Part shown: positions 32,788 to 41,855 of the stretch, piece by piece
Position numbering within the stretch: position 1 is the stretch's first letter
Layout: each line of letters starts with the position of its first letter
Program-made: the position numbers and the translations under genes
The notes under the pieces: model-generated
Databases searched by the model: none
What the model was told of the DNA's origin: nothing
What the model saw: the letters and a program-made list of their open reading frames with translations, nothing else
Assembly: GCA_002376235.1 (NCBI GenBank)
Contig: DFNX01000006.1
Location: 62,001 to 126,000 of the forward strand
Direction of reading: 5' to 3'
DNA: 64,000 nucleotides
Source: Neorhizobium sp. UBA3556
Lineage (GTDB): Bacteria > Pseudomonadota > Alphaproteobacteria > Rhizobiales > Rhizobiaceae

Positions 32788-33396
32788 CTAGCAAAAACCG
32801 TTCAGCTTCAGGATTTTATGGGCCTCGATCGAGGCGCGAAGCAGGTCTTCCGAATTGCGATTGCCCTGATTTGCATCAGGATGGTGCATTTTGAGGCGCT
32901 CCTTGTAACGGGTCCTGATCTCCTCCGGCGTCGCATCCTCCGAAAGCCCGAGCACCTCGAAAGCCTTTGCTTCAAGGACCTTCAGCTTGCGTGCCTGGAA
33001 TTGTCTTTTCTCAAGCATACGCTGCGCCGCGGACTTGCGGGCATTGATCGCCTTGGCCGAGCCGGACCGGGACGTAGAGGGAAGCGGAGCCTCTTTCGCC
33101 TCTGTGAAGGCCGTTCCGGATGTCACCCGGCTACCGGCGGCAGCTTCTTTCTGATAACGGGCGACTTCAGGCGTGGAGAGGGCCGGGGAGTAGTTATACC
33201 CCTTGTTGTATTCCTTCACGTGCTCGAGACAGAAGGACAGATACAACCCATCCGCCGCGCCGCCGACAGGCGCGCGATGCGGAGCGACCTTGTCGCAACC
33301 ATCCCACTGACACTTGGGGCCAACGGGTTCAACAGGCTTTGCAGCCCGCTTCTTGGTGGACTTCAGGCCTACGAAAATTTTGGAATCAGACGTCAT
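32788..33396 (-). CDS. J-domain (DnaJ-like) protein with an N-terminal Cys cluster
   Basis: About 202 residues. The C-terminal J domain spans about 142-200 (EVLGLSEDATPEEIRTRYKE) with the HPD motif at 172-174. The N-terminal half has Cys29, Cys34, Cys56 and His59 (KCQWDGCDKVAPHRAP, LSFCLEHVKEYNKGYNY), a likely metal site found in this alphaproteobacterial J-protein type. The HPD should stimulate an Hsp70. The ATG at 33396 is preferred to 33432. Partner and client are unknown. Confidence 0.85.
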   Translation of the reverse strand: MTSDSKIFVGLKSTKKRAAKPVEPVGPKCQWDGCDKVAPHRAPVGGAADGLYLSFCLEHVKEYNKGYNYSPALSTPEVARYQKEAAAGSRVTSGTAFTEAKEAPLPSTSRSGSAKAINARKSAAQRMLEKRQFQARKLKVLEAKAFEVLGLSEDATPEEIRTRYKERLKMHHPDANQGNRNSEDLLRASIEAHKILKLNGFC

Positions 33397-33504
33397 GGGC
33401 CCGTATATGACGACAACAGGTCGGCATGGCAAGAATGGTCTACCATACCGACGCCATTGATCCGTGATGAACAGCTTCAGTGTTGCGAATGTGTTCGAAT
33501 GCTA

Positions 33505-34107
33505 TCAGCTCGCAGGAGTCGGCTCGCCGATCGAGAGCATCAGCCTGTTTGCCCAGTTGAAGAAGGCCGCACCATGAACGACGTCGGAAATCTCCTCGTT
33601 TGACAATCCGGTTTCACGCAGACGTTTTGCATGGTCTGCGGTGAAGCTGGGCGGTGTGGTGCTGAGCGCGACCGAAGCCGAGACGATTGCGTTCCAGCGT
33701 TCGCCAAGATCGGCTCCCACACCTTCGTCCAGAAGCTTCTGCACATCGGCTTCACGCTTGGAATATTGCGAAGCGAAGCGGGAATGGACCGAAGCGCAGA
33801 GAATGCAGCCGTTCAGCCTTGAGGCGGCCGTGGCGGCAAGTTCCCGTTCAGCGCGCGGGAGGCCATCCTTGGTATTGTAGAAGATATCGTTGTCCGTCTT
33901 GGTGCGGGCTTCGAGAATATCCGGATCCCGGACCAGAAGTGCAAAATAGGGATGCTTGGCGCGCTCCTTGTCGACCAGCGCTTCATAGTGACGATCAGTA
34001 AGCTCGATCTCTGCCAGCGGCTGAAGCCAGCCGGTCCAGCCGATCTTATCCTGGGTGAAGACGACCGGCGGATTTTCGACGGCGGGTTCGATAACTGTAT
34101 CAGACAT
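33505..34107 (-). CDS. Alkylhydroperoxidase (AhpD/CMD) domain protein, Avi_7169-like
   Basis: A 200-residue AhpD-like protein. The redox centre C-x2-C-x3-H is intact: Cys101, Cys104 and His108 in NGCILCASVHSRFASQYSKR. It begins MSDTVIEPAVENPPVVFTQD and contains IGWTGWLQPLAEIEL, features I associate with the Avi_7169 family (CMD domain proteins found next to peptide ABC transporters). It probably reduces a peroxide or similar reactive product using a thiol partner. It is the last gene of a seven-gene minus-strand operon and follows the cysteine-free CMD protein by 13 bp. Confidence 0.85.
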   Translation of the reverse strand: MSDTVIEPAVENPPVVFTQDKIGWTGWLQPLAEIELTDRHYEALVDKERAKHPYFALLVRDPDILEARTKTDNDIFYNTKDGLPRAERELAATAASRLNGCILCASVHSRFASQYSKREADVQKLLDEGVGADLGERWNAIVSASVALSTTPPSFTADHAKRLRETGLSNEEISDVVHGAAFFNWANRLMLSIGEPTPAS

Positions 34108-34120
34108 TGAATGTTCTCCC

Positions 34121-34717
34121 TTAGGCCGCAGCCAGGACCCGAAGGCCGGCGACGACGCGGATCTGGAAAGCAAGGAAGGATACGAGCTGCGACAACGTGA
34201 TCACGCCCGTCGTGCTCCATTCGGCTGAAAGCAGTTTCTGCAGTTCTGCCGGGCTTGCGTCGCGAGGGTGGTATGTCAAAAGATAGGCGTGTTCGAGCGC
34301 TGCGGAGAGCCGATCCCCGAGGATGGCGCGATCGGCGTGGCCGATATCAAGAGCAGGCCCGTCGGTATTTTCGGCGCTCAAAGGCCCTTCGGGATAATGG
34401 CCATAGGGACCTTTCGCCGCATTGAGCTCGGCCAAAGCCTTTACGGTCGCGAGAATGACGGCACCGTTTTCGAGCTCTGCCAGCTTCGTCCCGTAAAATT
34501 CCTTGATGCTTTTGTCGCCATGCAGGGCCGCAACAAAGACTGCGACGGCAAACCGCTCGGTGAGCGATGCCTGGCTGGCATCGACGGGTTCGAAGAGAGA
34601 CGTCCAGCTTTTCTGTGCGTGCTCCTTGGTGATCGGGCGCCGGCTGCGCAGCGCGTCAGCAGGCGCGCCCGGCGTGATCCCGACGAGATGGTCGATAACG
34701 TCGATCGTATCAGTCAT
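34121..34717 (-). CDS. CMD domain protein without catalytic cysteines, Avi_7170-like
   Basis: A 198-residue helical protein distantly related to AhpD. It starts MTDTIDVIDHLVGITPGAPA and includes HAQKSWTSLFEPVD, LTERFAVAVFVAALHGD and RDASPAELQKLLSAEWSTTG. It has no cysteine at all, so it cannot carry out the AhpD thiol reaction and may be a structural or binding partner of the cysteine-containing protein encoded next. The pair is conserved in this gene arrangement (Avi_7170 family, from memory). It lies between the luciferase-like monooxygenase gene and the AhpD-like gene. Confidence 0.82.
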   Translation of the reverse strand: MTDTIDVIDHLVGITPGAPADALRSRRPITKEHAQKSWTSLFEPVDASQASLTERFAVAVFVAALHGDKSIKEFYGTKLAELENGAVILATVKALAELNAAKGPYGHYPEGPLSAENTDGPALDIGHADRAILGDRLSAALEHAYLLTYHPRDASPAELQKLLSAEWSTTGVITLSQLVSFLAFQIRVVAGLRVLAAA

Positions 34718-34742
34718 GAATGTCTCTTTCGATTATCGGCAG

Positions 34743-35780
34743 TTATTGAGCGGCAACGAGTTGCGGCGCTGAAGACCTCGTCCAGCCGAGCGCCGGCGCG
34801 ACTTCCGCGGCGATCAGTTCGATCGATCGCAGGATCTCTGCATGAGGCGGGTCGATGGAATGGACCTGGAAAACGATATCCGTCGCGCGTGCGAGGGCCG
34901 TATCCTTCTCCAGCGAAGCGATCACATCGTCCGGTGTGCCGACATGGCTGTCGAGCGCCTTGATCAGATCTTCGAGCCTGTCTCCTGCAATCCGGTGACC
35001 AGCGGCTGCGAAACGGTCGGCGACACGGCGAAGGCCGGTTTCGGCAAAGGCGAGCGCCCGCTCGCGATCGTCGGCGACGAACAGGCTGCGCGAGCCGAGA
35101 ATGCGCGGCGCACGGCCTTCCGGCAGGCCTGCAAGATAGGCATCGATGATCGGGTTCTGGATGTCGTCCAGCGTTGCATCGGGATTATCGGCCGGGCGCG
35201 GCTGGGTTCTCGACAGCATCAGTCCATCGCCGCTCAGGCCCGCAAGACGCGCGCCATTGGCGGAGAAGGTGGCGAGCCAGACCCGATCGACCAGATGCGG
35301 TGCATCGGGATAGAGGCGGTTGCCGCCATGCAGAACCTTCCCGGCCCAGGCATCGCGAACCACGGCGAGATTTTCGGCGTAAACCTCTCCACGACGGTCA
35401 GCGTCGATACCGAAGGCCTCGAAGGATTCCTTCGTACCGCCGGTGCCAAAGCCGACCTCCAACCGTCCGCCCGAAAGCAGATCGAGCACGGCGGTGTCTT
35501 CGGCCACGCGAAGCGCATTCTCCATGGGCAGAGTGATCACGCCGGTGCCGAGGCGGATGGTCGATGTGCGGGCCGCGACATGCGAGAGGAAAACTGCGGG
35601 GGAGGGAAGGCCGCCTTCTTCGGCGTGAAAATGGTGCTGCGCGATCCAGACGCTGTCGAAACCGCTCTCTTCCGCATGGATGATCTGTTCCGCCGCCAGC
35701 CGATAACGTTCGCCGGCCGGAACATCGTCCAGAAGGCGGGTGAAAAAGCCTAAGCGTTTGGGGGCAATCTTGCTGGTCAT
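34743..35780 (-). CDS. FMN-dependent luciferase-like monooxygenase (LLM class)
   Basis: A 345-residue bacterial-luciferase-like TIM barrel: LGFFTRLLDDVPAGERYRLA at the start, SVWIAQHHFHAEEGG, ASPAVFLSHVAARTSTIRLG-type segment, GTGVITLPMENALRVAEDTA, LSGGRLEVGFGTGG. This matches the putative monooxygenase of the KPN_01858 type that travels with the two CMD proteins and a peptide ABC importer. It would use reduced flavin and oxygen on the imported compound. Its ATG overlaps the stop of the ATPase gene (35777-35780), so it is co-translated with the transporter. Whether a flavin reductase elsewhere supplies FMNH2 is unknown. Confidence 0.87.
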   Translation of the reverse strand: MTSKIAPKRLGFFTRLLDDVPAGERYRLAAEQIIHAEESGFDSVWIAQHHFHAEEGGLPSPAVFLSHVAARTSTIRLGTGVITLPMENALRVAEDTAVLDLLSGGRLEVGFGTGGTKESFEAFGIDADRRGEVYAENLAVVRDAWAGKVLHGGNRLYPDAPHLVDRVWLATFSANGARLAGLSGDGLMLSRTQPRPADNPDATLDDIQNPIIDAYLAGLPEGRAPRILGSRSLFVADDRERALAFAETGLRRVADRFAAAGHRIAGDRLEDLIKALDSHVGTPDDVIASLEKDTALARATDIVFQVHSIDPPHAEILRSIELIAAEVAPALGWTRSSAPQLVAAQ

Positions 35781-37429
35781 GACAAAGGTCCTGTTTCTAT
35801 AGGCTGCTGCGCTTTCGCGGCGCGTGGAAATTTCTGTCCGGGAATGGCGTCGATGAGTTCGCGCGTGTAGGCGGTCGAGGCTGAGGAGAAGACCTCTTCG
35901 ACCGTGCCGTAATCGACCTGCCTGCCATTGTGCAGGACCGACACCGTGTCGGCGATCTGCCGTACGACCGCGAGGTCATGGGAAACGAAGACATAGGTGA
36001 GGCCGAGATCCCGCTGCAATTCGGCAAGCAGTTCGAGGATCTGCGCCTGAACCGTCACGTCGAGAGCTGAAACGGCCTCGTCTAGCACCACGACTTCAGG
36101 TTCCAGAACCAGCGCGCGGGCGATTGCCACACGCTGACGCTGGCCACCGGAAAGGGCATGCGGAAGACGGGAAAGGACCGTGGCCGGAAGCCCGACGCGC
36201 TCGATGATGGCGCGGACGCGTGCTTCTCGCTCGGCACGCGGCAACGGGTCGAAATTGAGCAGAGGTTCCTCGACGATCGTCTGCACCGTCTGGCGCGGAT
36301 CGAGCGAAGCCCAGGGGTTCTGGTAGACAAGCTGCACCTTGCGCCGAAACTTTCGCAAGGCTTCGGAGCGCAAGCTTGCGACATCGAGATCGCCGATGCG
36401 GATCTCGCCGGATGTCGGCTTCTGGAAACCGGCGATCGAGCGGATCGTCGTGGTTTTTCCGGAGCCGCTTTCGCCCACCACTGCATGGGTGGTGCCACGC
36501 GCAACGCTGAACGAAACGCCATCGACGGCGCGAAAATTCTTAGCCGTCGGCAGCGAAAAATCCTGAACCAGATTGGTGACCGTCATTGCGGCAGGCCGGC
36601 CCGGCTCAACCGGCGGGCGTCGCTTGGCGACGGAAAGCGACGGCGCGTCGGAAAGCAGCTTGCGGGTATAGGCGCTTTGCGGTGCGGCCAGCACATCGGC
36701 TGTCTTGCCCTGTTCCTGAATGCGCCCGCCCTGCAGCACGATGATCCGATCCGAGCGGTCCGCGGCAACACCGAGATCATGGGTGACAAGCAGGACCGAG
36801 GTGCCATGTTCGCGACGCAAGTCGTCGATCAGGTCTAGGATACGGCGCTGTACGGTGACATCGAGCGCCGATGTCGGCTCGTCGGCGATGATCAGTGCCG
36901 GACGCAGAGCGATGGCAATGGCGATCAGCACACGTTGCTTCATGCCGCCGGAAAGCTCGTGCGGATATTGGTGTATCCGCAACTCCGGCTGGGAGAGGCC
37001 GACACTGGTCAGAAGCTCGATGACCTTGCGATCGGCGTTGCGACGATCGAGCTTTCCATGAATTTCGAGGATTTCGCGCACCTGTGCGCCGATGGTGAGG
37101 ACCGGATTGAGCGAACTGCCCGGATCCTGTGGAACGAGGCTGACGACGGCACCGCGGATCGATCGCAGGCGTCTTGCGCTCCAGCGGCTGATATCCTCGC
37201 CATTGAGAAGGATGGAACCGCTTTCGACCCGACCGTTATCTGCAAGCAGGCCGATGACTGCCTGTGCCGTCGAAGTCTTGCCGGATCCGCTTTCACCGAC
37301 CAGAGCCACGACTTCGCCCGATTCGACGGTGAAGGAGACGCCATGCACGACCGTCGGGCGCTCATCGCCCTGGCTGTAGGAAATATTGAGGTCACGAACG
37401 TCGAGAACGGGCTTTTGCAAGATGCTCAT
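35777..37429 (-). CDS. ABC transporter ATPase with two fused nucleotide-binding domains (DppD-DppF fusion)
   Basis: A 550-residue protein with two complete ATPase domains. Domain 1 (about 8-255): Walker A GESGSGKT, LSGGMKQRVLIAIA, Walker B LIIADEPTSALDVTVQ. Domain 2 (about 280-530): Walker A GESGSGKT, LVYQNPWASLDPRQT, LSGGQRQRVAIARAL, Walker B VVVLDEAVSALDVTVQ, with Ala in place of the usual Pro after DE. The fusion replaces the separate D and F subunits used in the other dipeptide-type importer of this window. The ATG at 37429 overlaps the end of the permease gene (ATGA, 37426-37429); longer open sequence is not coding. Confidence 0.92.
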   Translation of the reverse strand: MSILQKPVLDVRDLNISYSQGDERPTVVHGVSFTVESGEVVALVGESGSGKTSTAQAVIGLLADNGRVESGSILLNGEDISRWSARRLRSIRGAVVSLVPQDPGSSLNPVLTIGAQVREILEIHGKLDRRNADRKVIELLTSVGLSQPELRIHQYPHELSGGMKQRVLIAIAIALRPALIIADEPTSALDVTVQRRILDLIDDLRREHGTSVLLVTHDLGVAADRSDRIIVLQGGRIQEQGKTADVLAAPQSAYTRKLLSDAPSLSVAKRRPPVEPGRPAAMTVTNLVQDFSLPTAKNFRAVDGVSFSVARGTTHAVVGESGSGKTTTIRSIAGFQKPTSGEIRIGDLDVASLRSEALRKFRRKVQLVYQNPWASLDPRQTVQTIVEEPLLNFDPLPRAEREARVRAIIERVGLPATVLSRLPHALSGGQRQRVAIARALVLEPEVVVLDEAVSALDVTVQAQILELLAELQRDLGLTYVFVSHDLAVVRQIADTVSVLHNGRQVDYGTVEEVFSSASTAYTRELIDAIPGQKFPRAAKAQQPIETGPLS

Positions 37430-38316
37430 CGCGTGCTCCTTCCTATGGACTGGCTGATGCGGTTGGCAGACAGGACGACGGCGACGACGATCAGGCCGGG
37501 GGCGGCGGTCAGCCACCAGGCCGTGGCGAGGTAGTTGCGGCCTTCGGCAATCAGCAGGCCCCATTCCGGCGTCGGCGGCGGTGCGCCGTAACCGAGGAAG
37601 CCGAGGGTGGAGATCTGCAGGATCGCCCAGCCGAACTGCACGGCGGTATAGGCGACGACCGAGGTCAGCGAATTGGGCAGGATATGCCGCCACAAAACCT
37701 TGCCGAATGTGCCGCCGCTGCCGAAGGCAGCCTCGACGAATTCGGCATTGCGTACGCGCACGACTTCCGAGCGCATGAGGCGGCCGAAACCGGCAATTGC
37801 CGTCGCACCGACCGCGATTGCCGCATTGAGCGTGCCGAAGCCGAGCAGGATTATGATGCTGAGCGAAAGCAGCAGGGTCGGGATAGACAGAAGCACGTCG
37901 ACCAGCCGCATAAGGACTTCATCGACACGTCCGCGCACCGAACCGGCGATCAGGCCAAGCCCGCTGCCGACGACAAGTCCGACGCCGACGGCGGCGATGG
38001 CACCCGAGAGTGAATGAACCGCGCCGTAGACGATGCGGGCAAAGAGATCGCGGCCAAGCGAATCCGTGCCCAGAATATGTAGGGCGGACGGTGCCTTGAG
38101 CTGGCCGCCGGGCGTGCCCTGCAGCGGATCATAGCTGGTAAACACCCAGGGCACGGCCGCCCAGAGAAGCACGAGTGCAAGCACCAGCCAGGCAAGAGCG
38201 AGACCATAAGGGAAGTTGCGCAGACTGCTCAGGACATCACGACGATTGCCGGAGCGGCTGGAAGTCTCGGCAGTCGTCGTTGGGGTGAGATGAACGAAAG
38301 TGTCGAGGCTGGTCAT
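37426..38316 (-). CDS. ABC transporter permease, DppC type
   Basis: A 296-residue permease with the DppC features HILGTDSLGRDLFARIVYGA, the EAA loop FVEAAFGSGGTFGKVLWRHI and STLGFLGYGAPPPTPEWGLL. About 40 N-terminal cytoplasmic residues precede the first helix (GLALAWLVLALVLLWAAVPW). Overlaps both neighbours by four bases, a fully coupled operon. Confidence 0.93.
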   Translation of the reverse strand: MTSLDTFVHLTPTTTAETSSRSGNRRDVLSSLRNFPYGLALAWLVLALVLLWAAVPWVFTSYDPLQGTPGGQLKAPSALHILGTDSLGRDLFARIVYGAVHSLSGAIAAVGVGLVVGSGLGLIAGSVRGRVDEVLMRLVDVLLSIPTLLLSLSIIILLGFGTLNAAIAVGATAIAGFGRLMRSEVVRVRNAEFVEAAFGSGGTFGKVLWRHILPNSLTSVVAYTAVQFGWAILQISTLGFLGYGAPPPTPEWGLLIAEGRNYLATAWWLTAAPGLIVVAVVLSANRISQSIGRSTR

Positions 38317-39257
38317 GCTGCAGCTCCCTGTCCGGTCCTGAGACGCGGGTCGAGCAGCGGATAGGCAAGGTCGACCGCGAGATTGATGGTGACGAAGGCG
38401 GCAGCGGAAATTACCACCACCGCCTGAAGCACAGAGAGATCCTGATTGCCGACGGCCTTTTCGGTCAATCCGCCGATGCCATTGAGACCAAAGACGGTTT
38501 CGGTGACGACGGCGCCGGCGATCAGTTCGCCGAACAGCACGCCTGCGATCGTCAGCGTCGGGAGGATGGCGTTGCGGGCGACATGCCGCCAGAGCAGCCG
38601 CGTCTCGCTGGCGCCCTTGGCGCGCGCGACGGCCACGAAGGGGCGGGTGCGGATTTCATCGATATTGCGGATGAGGATCTGCGCCAGCGGCGCTGCGATC
38701 GGGACGGCAAGCGTTGCGACCGGCAGCACGAGGCTTTCCCACGGGCCGGGATTGATGACCGATACCAGCCGGAAGCGGAAGGAGAAAATCTGGATCAGCA
38801 TGATCGCCAGCCAGAAGACGGGGACGGAGATGAACAGCGACGGCAGCGACTGGATCGCGTTTCTCAGCCATGCGAAAGGCGCCATCGAGGAGAGAAAGGC
38901 GATGAAGACGGCAAGCAGGGTCGCCGCAAGAAAACCGAGGCCGGCAAGCTTCAATGTCGGCGGCAGGTTGGTGGCAAGCTGCGCCGAGACCGGCACGCCC
39001 GCCTGCAGCGAATAGCCGAAATCGCCCTGGAGGAAATTGACGAGCGTGTGCCCGTATTGCACGACCACATTGGAATCCACCGCATAGGCGGAGCGGATTT
39101 CCGCGACCTGATCGGCGCTCAGGCCGAATTCCGGATTGAGGAACTTGATCAGCACCGCATCGCCGGGCATGGCCTGCAGCAGGATGAAGGACAGCGTGAA
39201 GGCCGCCCAGAGAACGAGCAGCGCCTGGCCGATCCGTCCTATGACATATCGCGTCAT
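38313..39257 (-). CDS. ABC transporter permease, DppB type
   Basis: A 314-residue permease: RIGQALLVLWAAFTLSFILL, then LNPEFGLSADQVAEIRSAYA and GDFGYSLQAGVPVSAQLATN, the EAA loop VARAKGASETRLLWRHVARN, and the end DLAYPLLDPRLRTGQGA. Six helices are predicted. It lies 80 bp downstream of the binding protein gene, and that gap holds a 10-bp-stem hairpin. Confidence 0.93.
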   Translation of the reverse strand: MTRYVIGRIGQALLVLWAAFTLSFILLQAMPGDAVLIKFLNPEFGLSADQVAEIRSAYAVDSNVVVQYGHTLVNFLQGDFGYSLQAGVPVSAQLATNLPPTLKLAGLGFLAATLLAVFIAFLSSMAPFAWLRNAIQSLPSLFISVPVFWLAIMLIQIFSFRFRLVSVINPGPWESLVLPVATLAVPIAAPLAQILIRNIDEIRTRPFVAVARAKGASETRLLWRHVARNAILPTLTIAGVLFGELIAGAVVTETVFGLNGIGGLTEKAVGNQDLSVLQAVVVISAAAFVTINLAVDLAYPLLDPRLRTGQGAAA

Positions 39258-39278
39258 TGCATATCTCCAGCAAAGGGT

Positions 39279-39305
39279 GGATGGCAGCCCTTACAGCTGC
39301 CATCC
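39279..39305 (-). terminator. Intra-operon hairpin after the binding protein gene
   Basis: GGATGGCAGC (39279-39288) and GCTGCCATCC (39296-39305) form a perfect 10-bp stem between the binding protein and permease genes. No T-run; it probably stabilises or attenuates the message. Confidence 0.65.
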
Positions 39306-39337
39306 GTGCGGCTTGGGAGGCCTGTTGGTATTGGCGC

Positions 39338-40966
39338 TTACTTGTCGAGCCAGGTGCTGTAGAAGGCCGGACGGCCGACCGCTTCGAAGGCGACACCCTT
39401 GACGTAAGGCGCGCCGGCATAGGCTTGCGGCTCCTCGAAAATCGGAACGGCATAGGCCTGATCGAGAACGTAGGCCTGCGCGTCCGCTACCGCCTTCAGG
39501 CGCTTTTCGCGATCCGGCTGCGACGCGATCTCGTTCAGGATTTCGTTAAGCTTGTCGTCGGAGAAGGTCTTCACCTTGTCGCTGACACCGCCCTTCTGCA
39601 CCAGCACGTTGCGGTTGGTCGGGTAATACTGGCTCTTGATCACGTCCGGATCTGCGCGGCCGACCATGGCGACGGCGACCGGCGTTTTCAGCGGATCGAG
39701 TTCGTCGACCACCTTGCTGCCGGCGTCACCGGCGAGCACGTTCAGCTTGACGCCGAGTTTCGACCATTGCTGTGCAATCAGCTGCAGAACTGCACGGCTT
39801 TGCGGCTGCGGTAGCGATTCATAGGAGGTCAGAACGAGCTTCTGGCCGTCCTTGGCGCGGATGCCGTCTGCGCCGAGCTTGAAGCCGGCCTCGTCGAGCA
39901 GAGCTTCCGCCTTTTCCGGATCATAGCCGAGCTTGTCTTCCTGCGGCACGTAGCCGATGGCGGTCGATGCGATGATCGAGGTCGCCTTGGGATAGTTCTT
40001 CGAGAAGATCGTCGAGAGGATCTCGTCGCGGTTGACCGCAAGCGAGAGTGCCTTGCGCACCTTGATATCCGCGACCAGCGGATTATCCGGGCGGAAGACG
40101 ATCGAGTTGTTCACACCGCGCGTGCCGGGTGCATAGATGGTGAAGCTCTGCGCCTCGACCTGGCCTTCGTCATAGGCCTGGATCTGGCGAATGAAATCGG
40201 CCTGACCGGCGAGAAGGGCGCCGATGCGCACGCTGTCTTCGGCGGTGATGATGTAGTTGATCTCATCGAGATAGGCGCGGCCCTGATGCTCGAGCTTGGC
40301 CGGTCCCCAGTTATAGTCCTCGCGAACCTTCAGATCCAGCGACTTGCCGAGCGTCTCGGCATTGACCACGAAGGGGCCGGAACCGATGATCTTCGTTGCA
40401 TCGCCAAGCTGTTCAAAGGGCAGCGCCAGGGTCGAGAGCGAGACGATGCCGGAGCCGATCACCGACGTGCCCTGCAGGAAGCCGGGAGAGGGTTTCTTGA
40501 AAGTAAACTTCACCGTCAGCGGATCGATGATTTCACTACGCTCGTAATTGTTGACCACTTCGGAAACCGGCTGTTTCAACTCCTTGTTGCCGAGGCCGTA
40601 GGTGTCGAAGTTTTTGGCCACCGCTGCGGCATCAACCGGTGTGCCATCGGAGAAGGTGACGCCGGGGCGGAGCTTGAACGTGTATTCTGTGGCGTTGTCG
40701 TTGACCGTCCAGGATTCCGCCAGCCAGGGCTCGATCTCAAGCGTCTTGGGGTTCTGGTAGGTCAGCTTGTCGGTAATCTGGTTGAGGATGCCGCCATTGG
40801 GGTAAAAGCCGCCCGCCGGCGGATAGAGATTGGTGTGGGCCTGCTGCTCGAGATAGACGAGCGTGCCGCCCTTGACCGGCGCATCCGCGGCGAAGCTGGC
40901 CGTTGCAAAAGTGGTCGCAGCCAGCAATCCGAGGCTGAGAGAAAACAGTGTCCGATAGCGCGTCAT
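39338..40966 (-). CDS. ABC transporter substrate-binding protein, peptide type (SBP family 5)
   Basis: A 542-residue family 5 binding protein with a Sec signal peptide (MTRYRTLFSLSLGLLAATTF, cleavage near SFAADAPVK). Landmarks: GGTLVYLEQQAHTNLYPPAG, WTVNDNATEYTFKLRPGVTF, IIGSGPFVVNAETLG, IKVRKALSLAVNRDEILSTI and the end VGRPAFYSTWLDK. It resembles the binding protein of the KPN_01854 type that heads operons with luciferase-like monooxygenases and CMD proteins. First gene of the operon; it feeds the B and C permeases and the double ATPase downstream. The ligand is unknown, and oxidation by the monooxygenase argues against a plain peptide. Confidence 0.9.
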   Translation of the reverse strand: MTRYRTLFSLSLGLLAATTFATASFAADAPVKGGTLVYLEQQAHTNLYPPAGGFYPNGGILNQITDKLTYQNPKTLEIEPWLAESWTVNDNATEYTFKLRPGVTFSDGTPVDAAAVAKNFDTYGLGNKELKQPVSEVVNNYERSEIIDPLTVKFTFKKPSPGFLQGTSVIGSGIVSLSTLALPFEQLGDATKIIGSGPFVVNAETLGKSLDLKVREDYNWGPAKLEHQGRAYLDEINYIITAEDSVRIGALLAGQADFIRQIQAYDEGQVEAQSFTIYAPGTRGVNNSIVFRPDNPLVADIKVRKALSLAVNRDEILSTIFSKNYPKATSIIASTAIGYVPQEDKLGYDPEKAEALLDEAGFKLGADGIRAKDGQKLVLTSYESLPQPQSRAVLQLIAQQWSKLGVKLNVLAGDAGSKVVDELDPLKTPVAVAMVGRADPDVIKSQYYPTNRNVLVQKGGVSDKVKTFSDDKLNEILNEIASQPDREKRLKAVADAQAYVLDQAYAVPIFEEPQAYAGAPYVKGVAFEAVGRPAFYSTWLDK

Positions 40967-41132
40967 GGGGTCCGGTCTCGCGGTTGATCGATGACCATGA
41001 GCCTATCCACTCGCATGAGATTTCTATGGATTTGCTATTCTATTTTGAAGGCAAGCGCGGAAGTTTCTTTGCTGTCTTTAGGCTCCCTGGAACAATCGCA
41101 TTCCGGTCTCGGCGCTGCGGCGTTCTATCCAC

Positions 41133-41855
41133 TCACGCAGATGCCGGCCGAAAATCCGCGGTGACGACGTGGCGATTGCCGGGATAGGTCATGCGCACCC
41201 AAGTTACTGCTCCCGACATATTCCAGGTGCGGCGCTCGATGACGAGGCAGGCATCCTTCGGGGTGAGATTGAGAAGCTTGTGTTCCTTGCGGTCGGCAGG
41301 CACAGCCTGAATGCGGTGCTGGGCGGTAATCCAGGGAATTTGTGAGGAAAGCCAGGGGCCGGGCGCAACGGACAAGAAATCGTTTTCAAGCGCTGCCGGT
41401 ACGGTGGCTAGATTGATTGCACGCTCTTCCATGCAGAAAGGCTGGCCGGCGGCAAGATGCATGCAGGTAACGAAGAGGACGTCGCCGGGCGTGGCGTTTG
41501 TAAACCATGCAAGCTCTTCCCCGATCGCCTTGCGGCGGGTGATCGACAATCGCTGATAGGAATATTCGAGATTGAGGGAGCGCACCTCATCGGCGATATC
41601 ATGGATCTCCAGCACGGCCGATTGCGCCTTGGGCTGGGAGACGAAACTTCCGCCCTTCTTGCGGCGCTCGATCAGGCCGGCCTGAGCCAACTGGCCCATC
41701 ACCTTGTTCACCGTCATCCGCGATACATCGTAATGCGCGGCAAGATCGACCTCGAAAGGAATCCGGTGGCCGGGCGGCCAGGTGCCGGAAACGATCTTTT
41801 CCTCGATATCCGCCAGGATCTTGCGGTGAAGGGTCAGGATCTTGGAAATGTTTAT
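41133..41855 (-). CDS. hutC: GntR-family histidine utilisation repressor HutC, no canonical start codon
   Basis: About 240 residues in the HutC subgroup: N-terminal winged HTH (ILADIEEKIVSGTWPPGHRI, then FEVDLAAHYDVSRMTVNKVM) and a UTRA ligand domain (EYSYQRLSITRRKAIGEELA, TCMHLAAGQPFCMEERAINL). The first in-frame ATG (41717) is inside the recognition helix, and no ATG, GTG or TTG lies between it and the hutF stop. The family start NISKIL is preceded here by ATA at 41855-41853, with GGAG upstream, so initiation at ATA or the ATT two codons on must be used, or a base is mutated. It follows hutF by 63 bp. It should bind urocanate and repress hut genes at the palindrome near 43365. Confidence 0.82.
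   Translation of the reverse strand: MNISKILTLHRKILADIEEKIVSGTWPPGHRIPFEVDLAAHYDVSRMTVNKVMGQLAQAGLIERRKKGGSFVSQPKAQSAVLEIHDIADEVRSLNLEYSYQRLSITRRKAIGEELAWFTNATPGDVLFVTCMHLAAGQPFCMEERAINLATVPAALENDFLSVAPGPWLSSQIPWITAQHRIQAVPADRKEHKLLNLTPKDACLVIERRTWNMSGAVTWVRMTYPGNRHVVTADFRPASA

Noticed and set aside
37430..37693. Extra 88-residue N-terminus of the double ATPase
   Set aside because: It overlaps the permease gene in another frame and is Arg-rich shadow sequence; the ATG at 37429 gives the standard ATPase start and an ATGA overlap.
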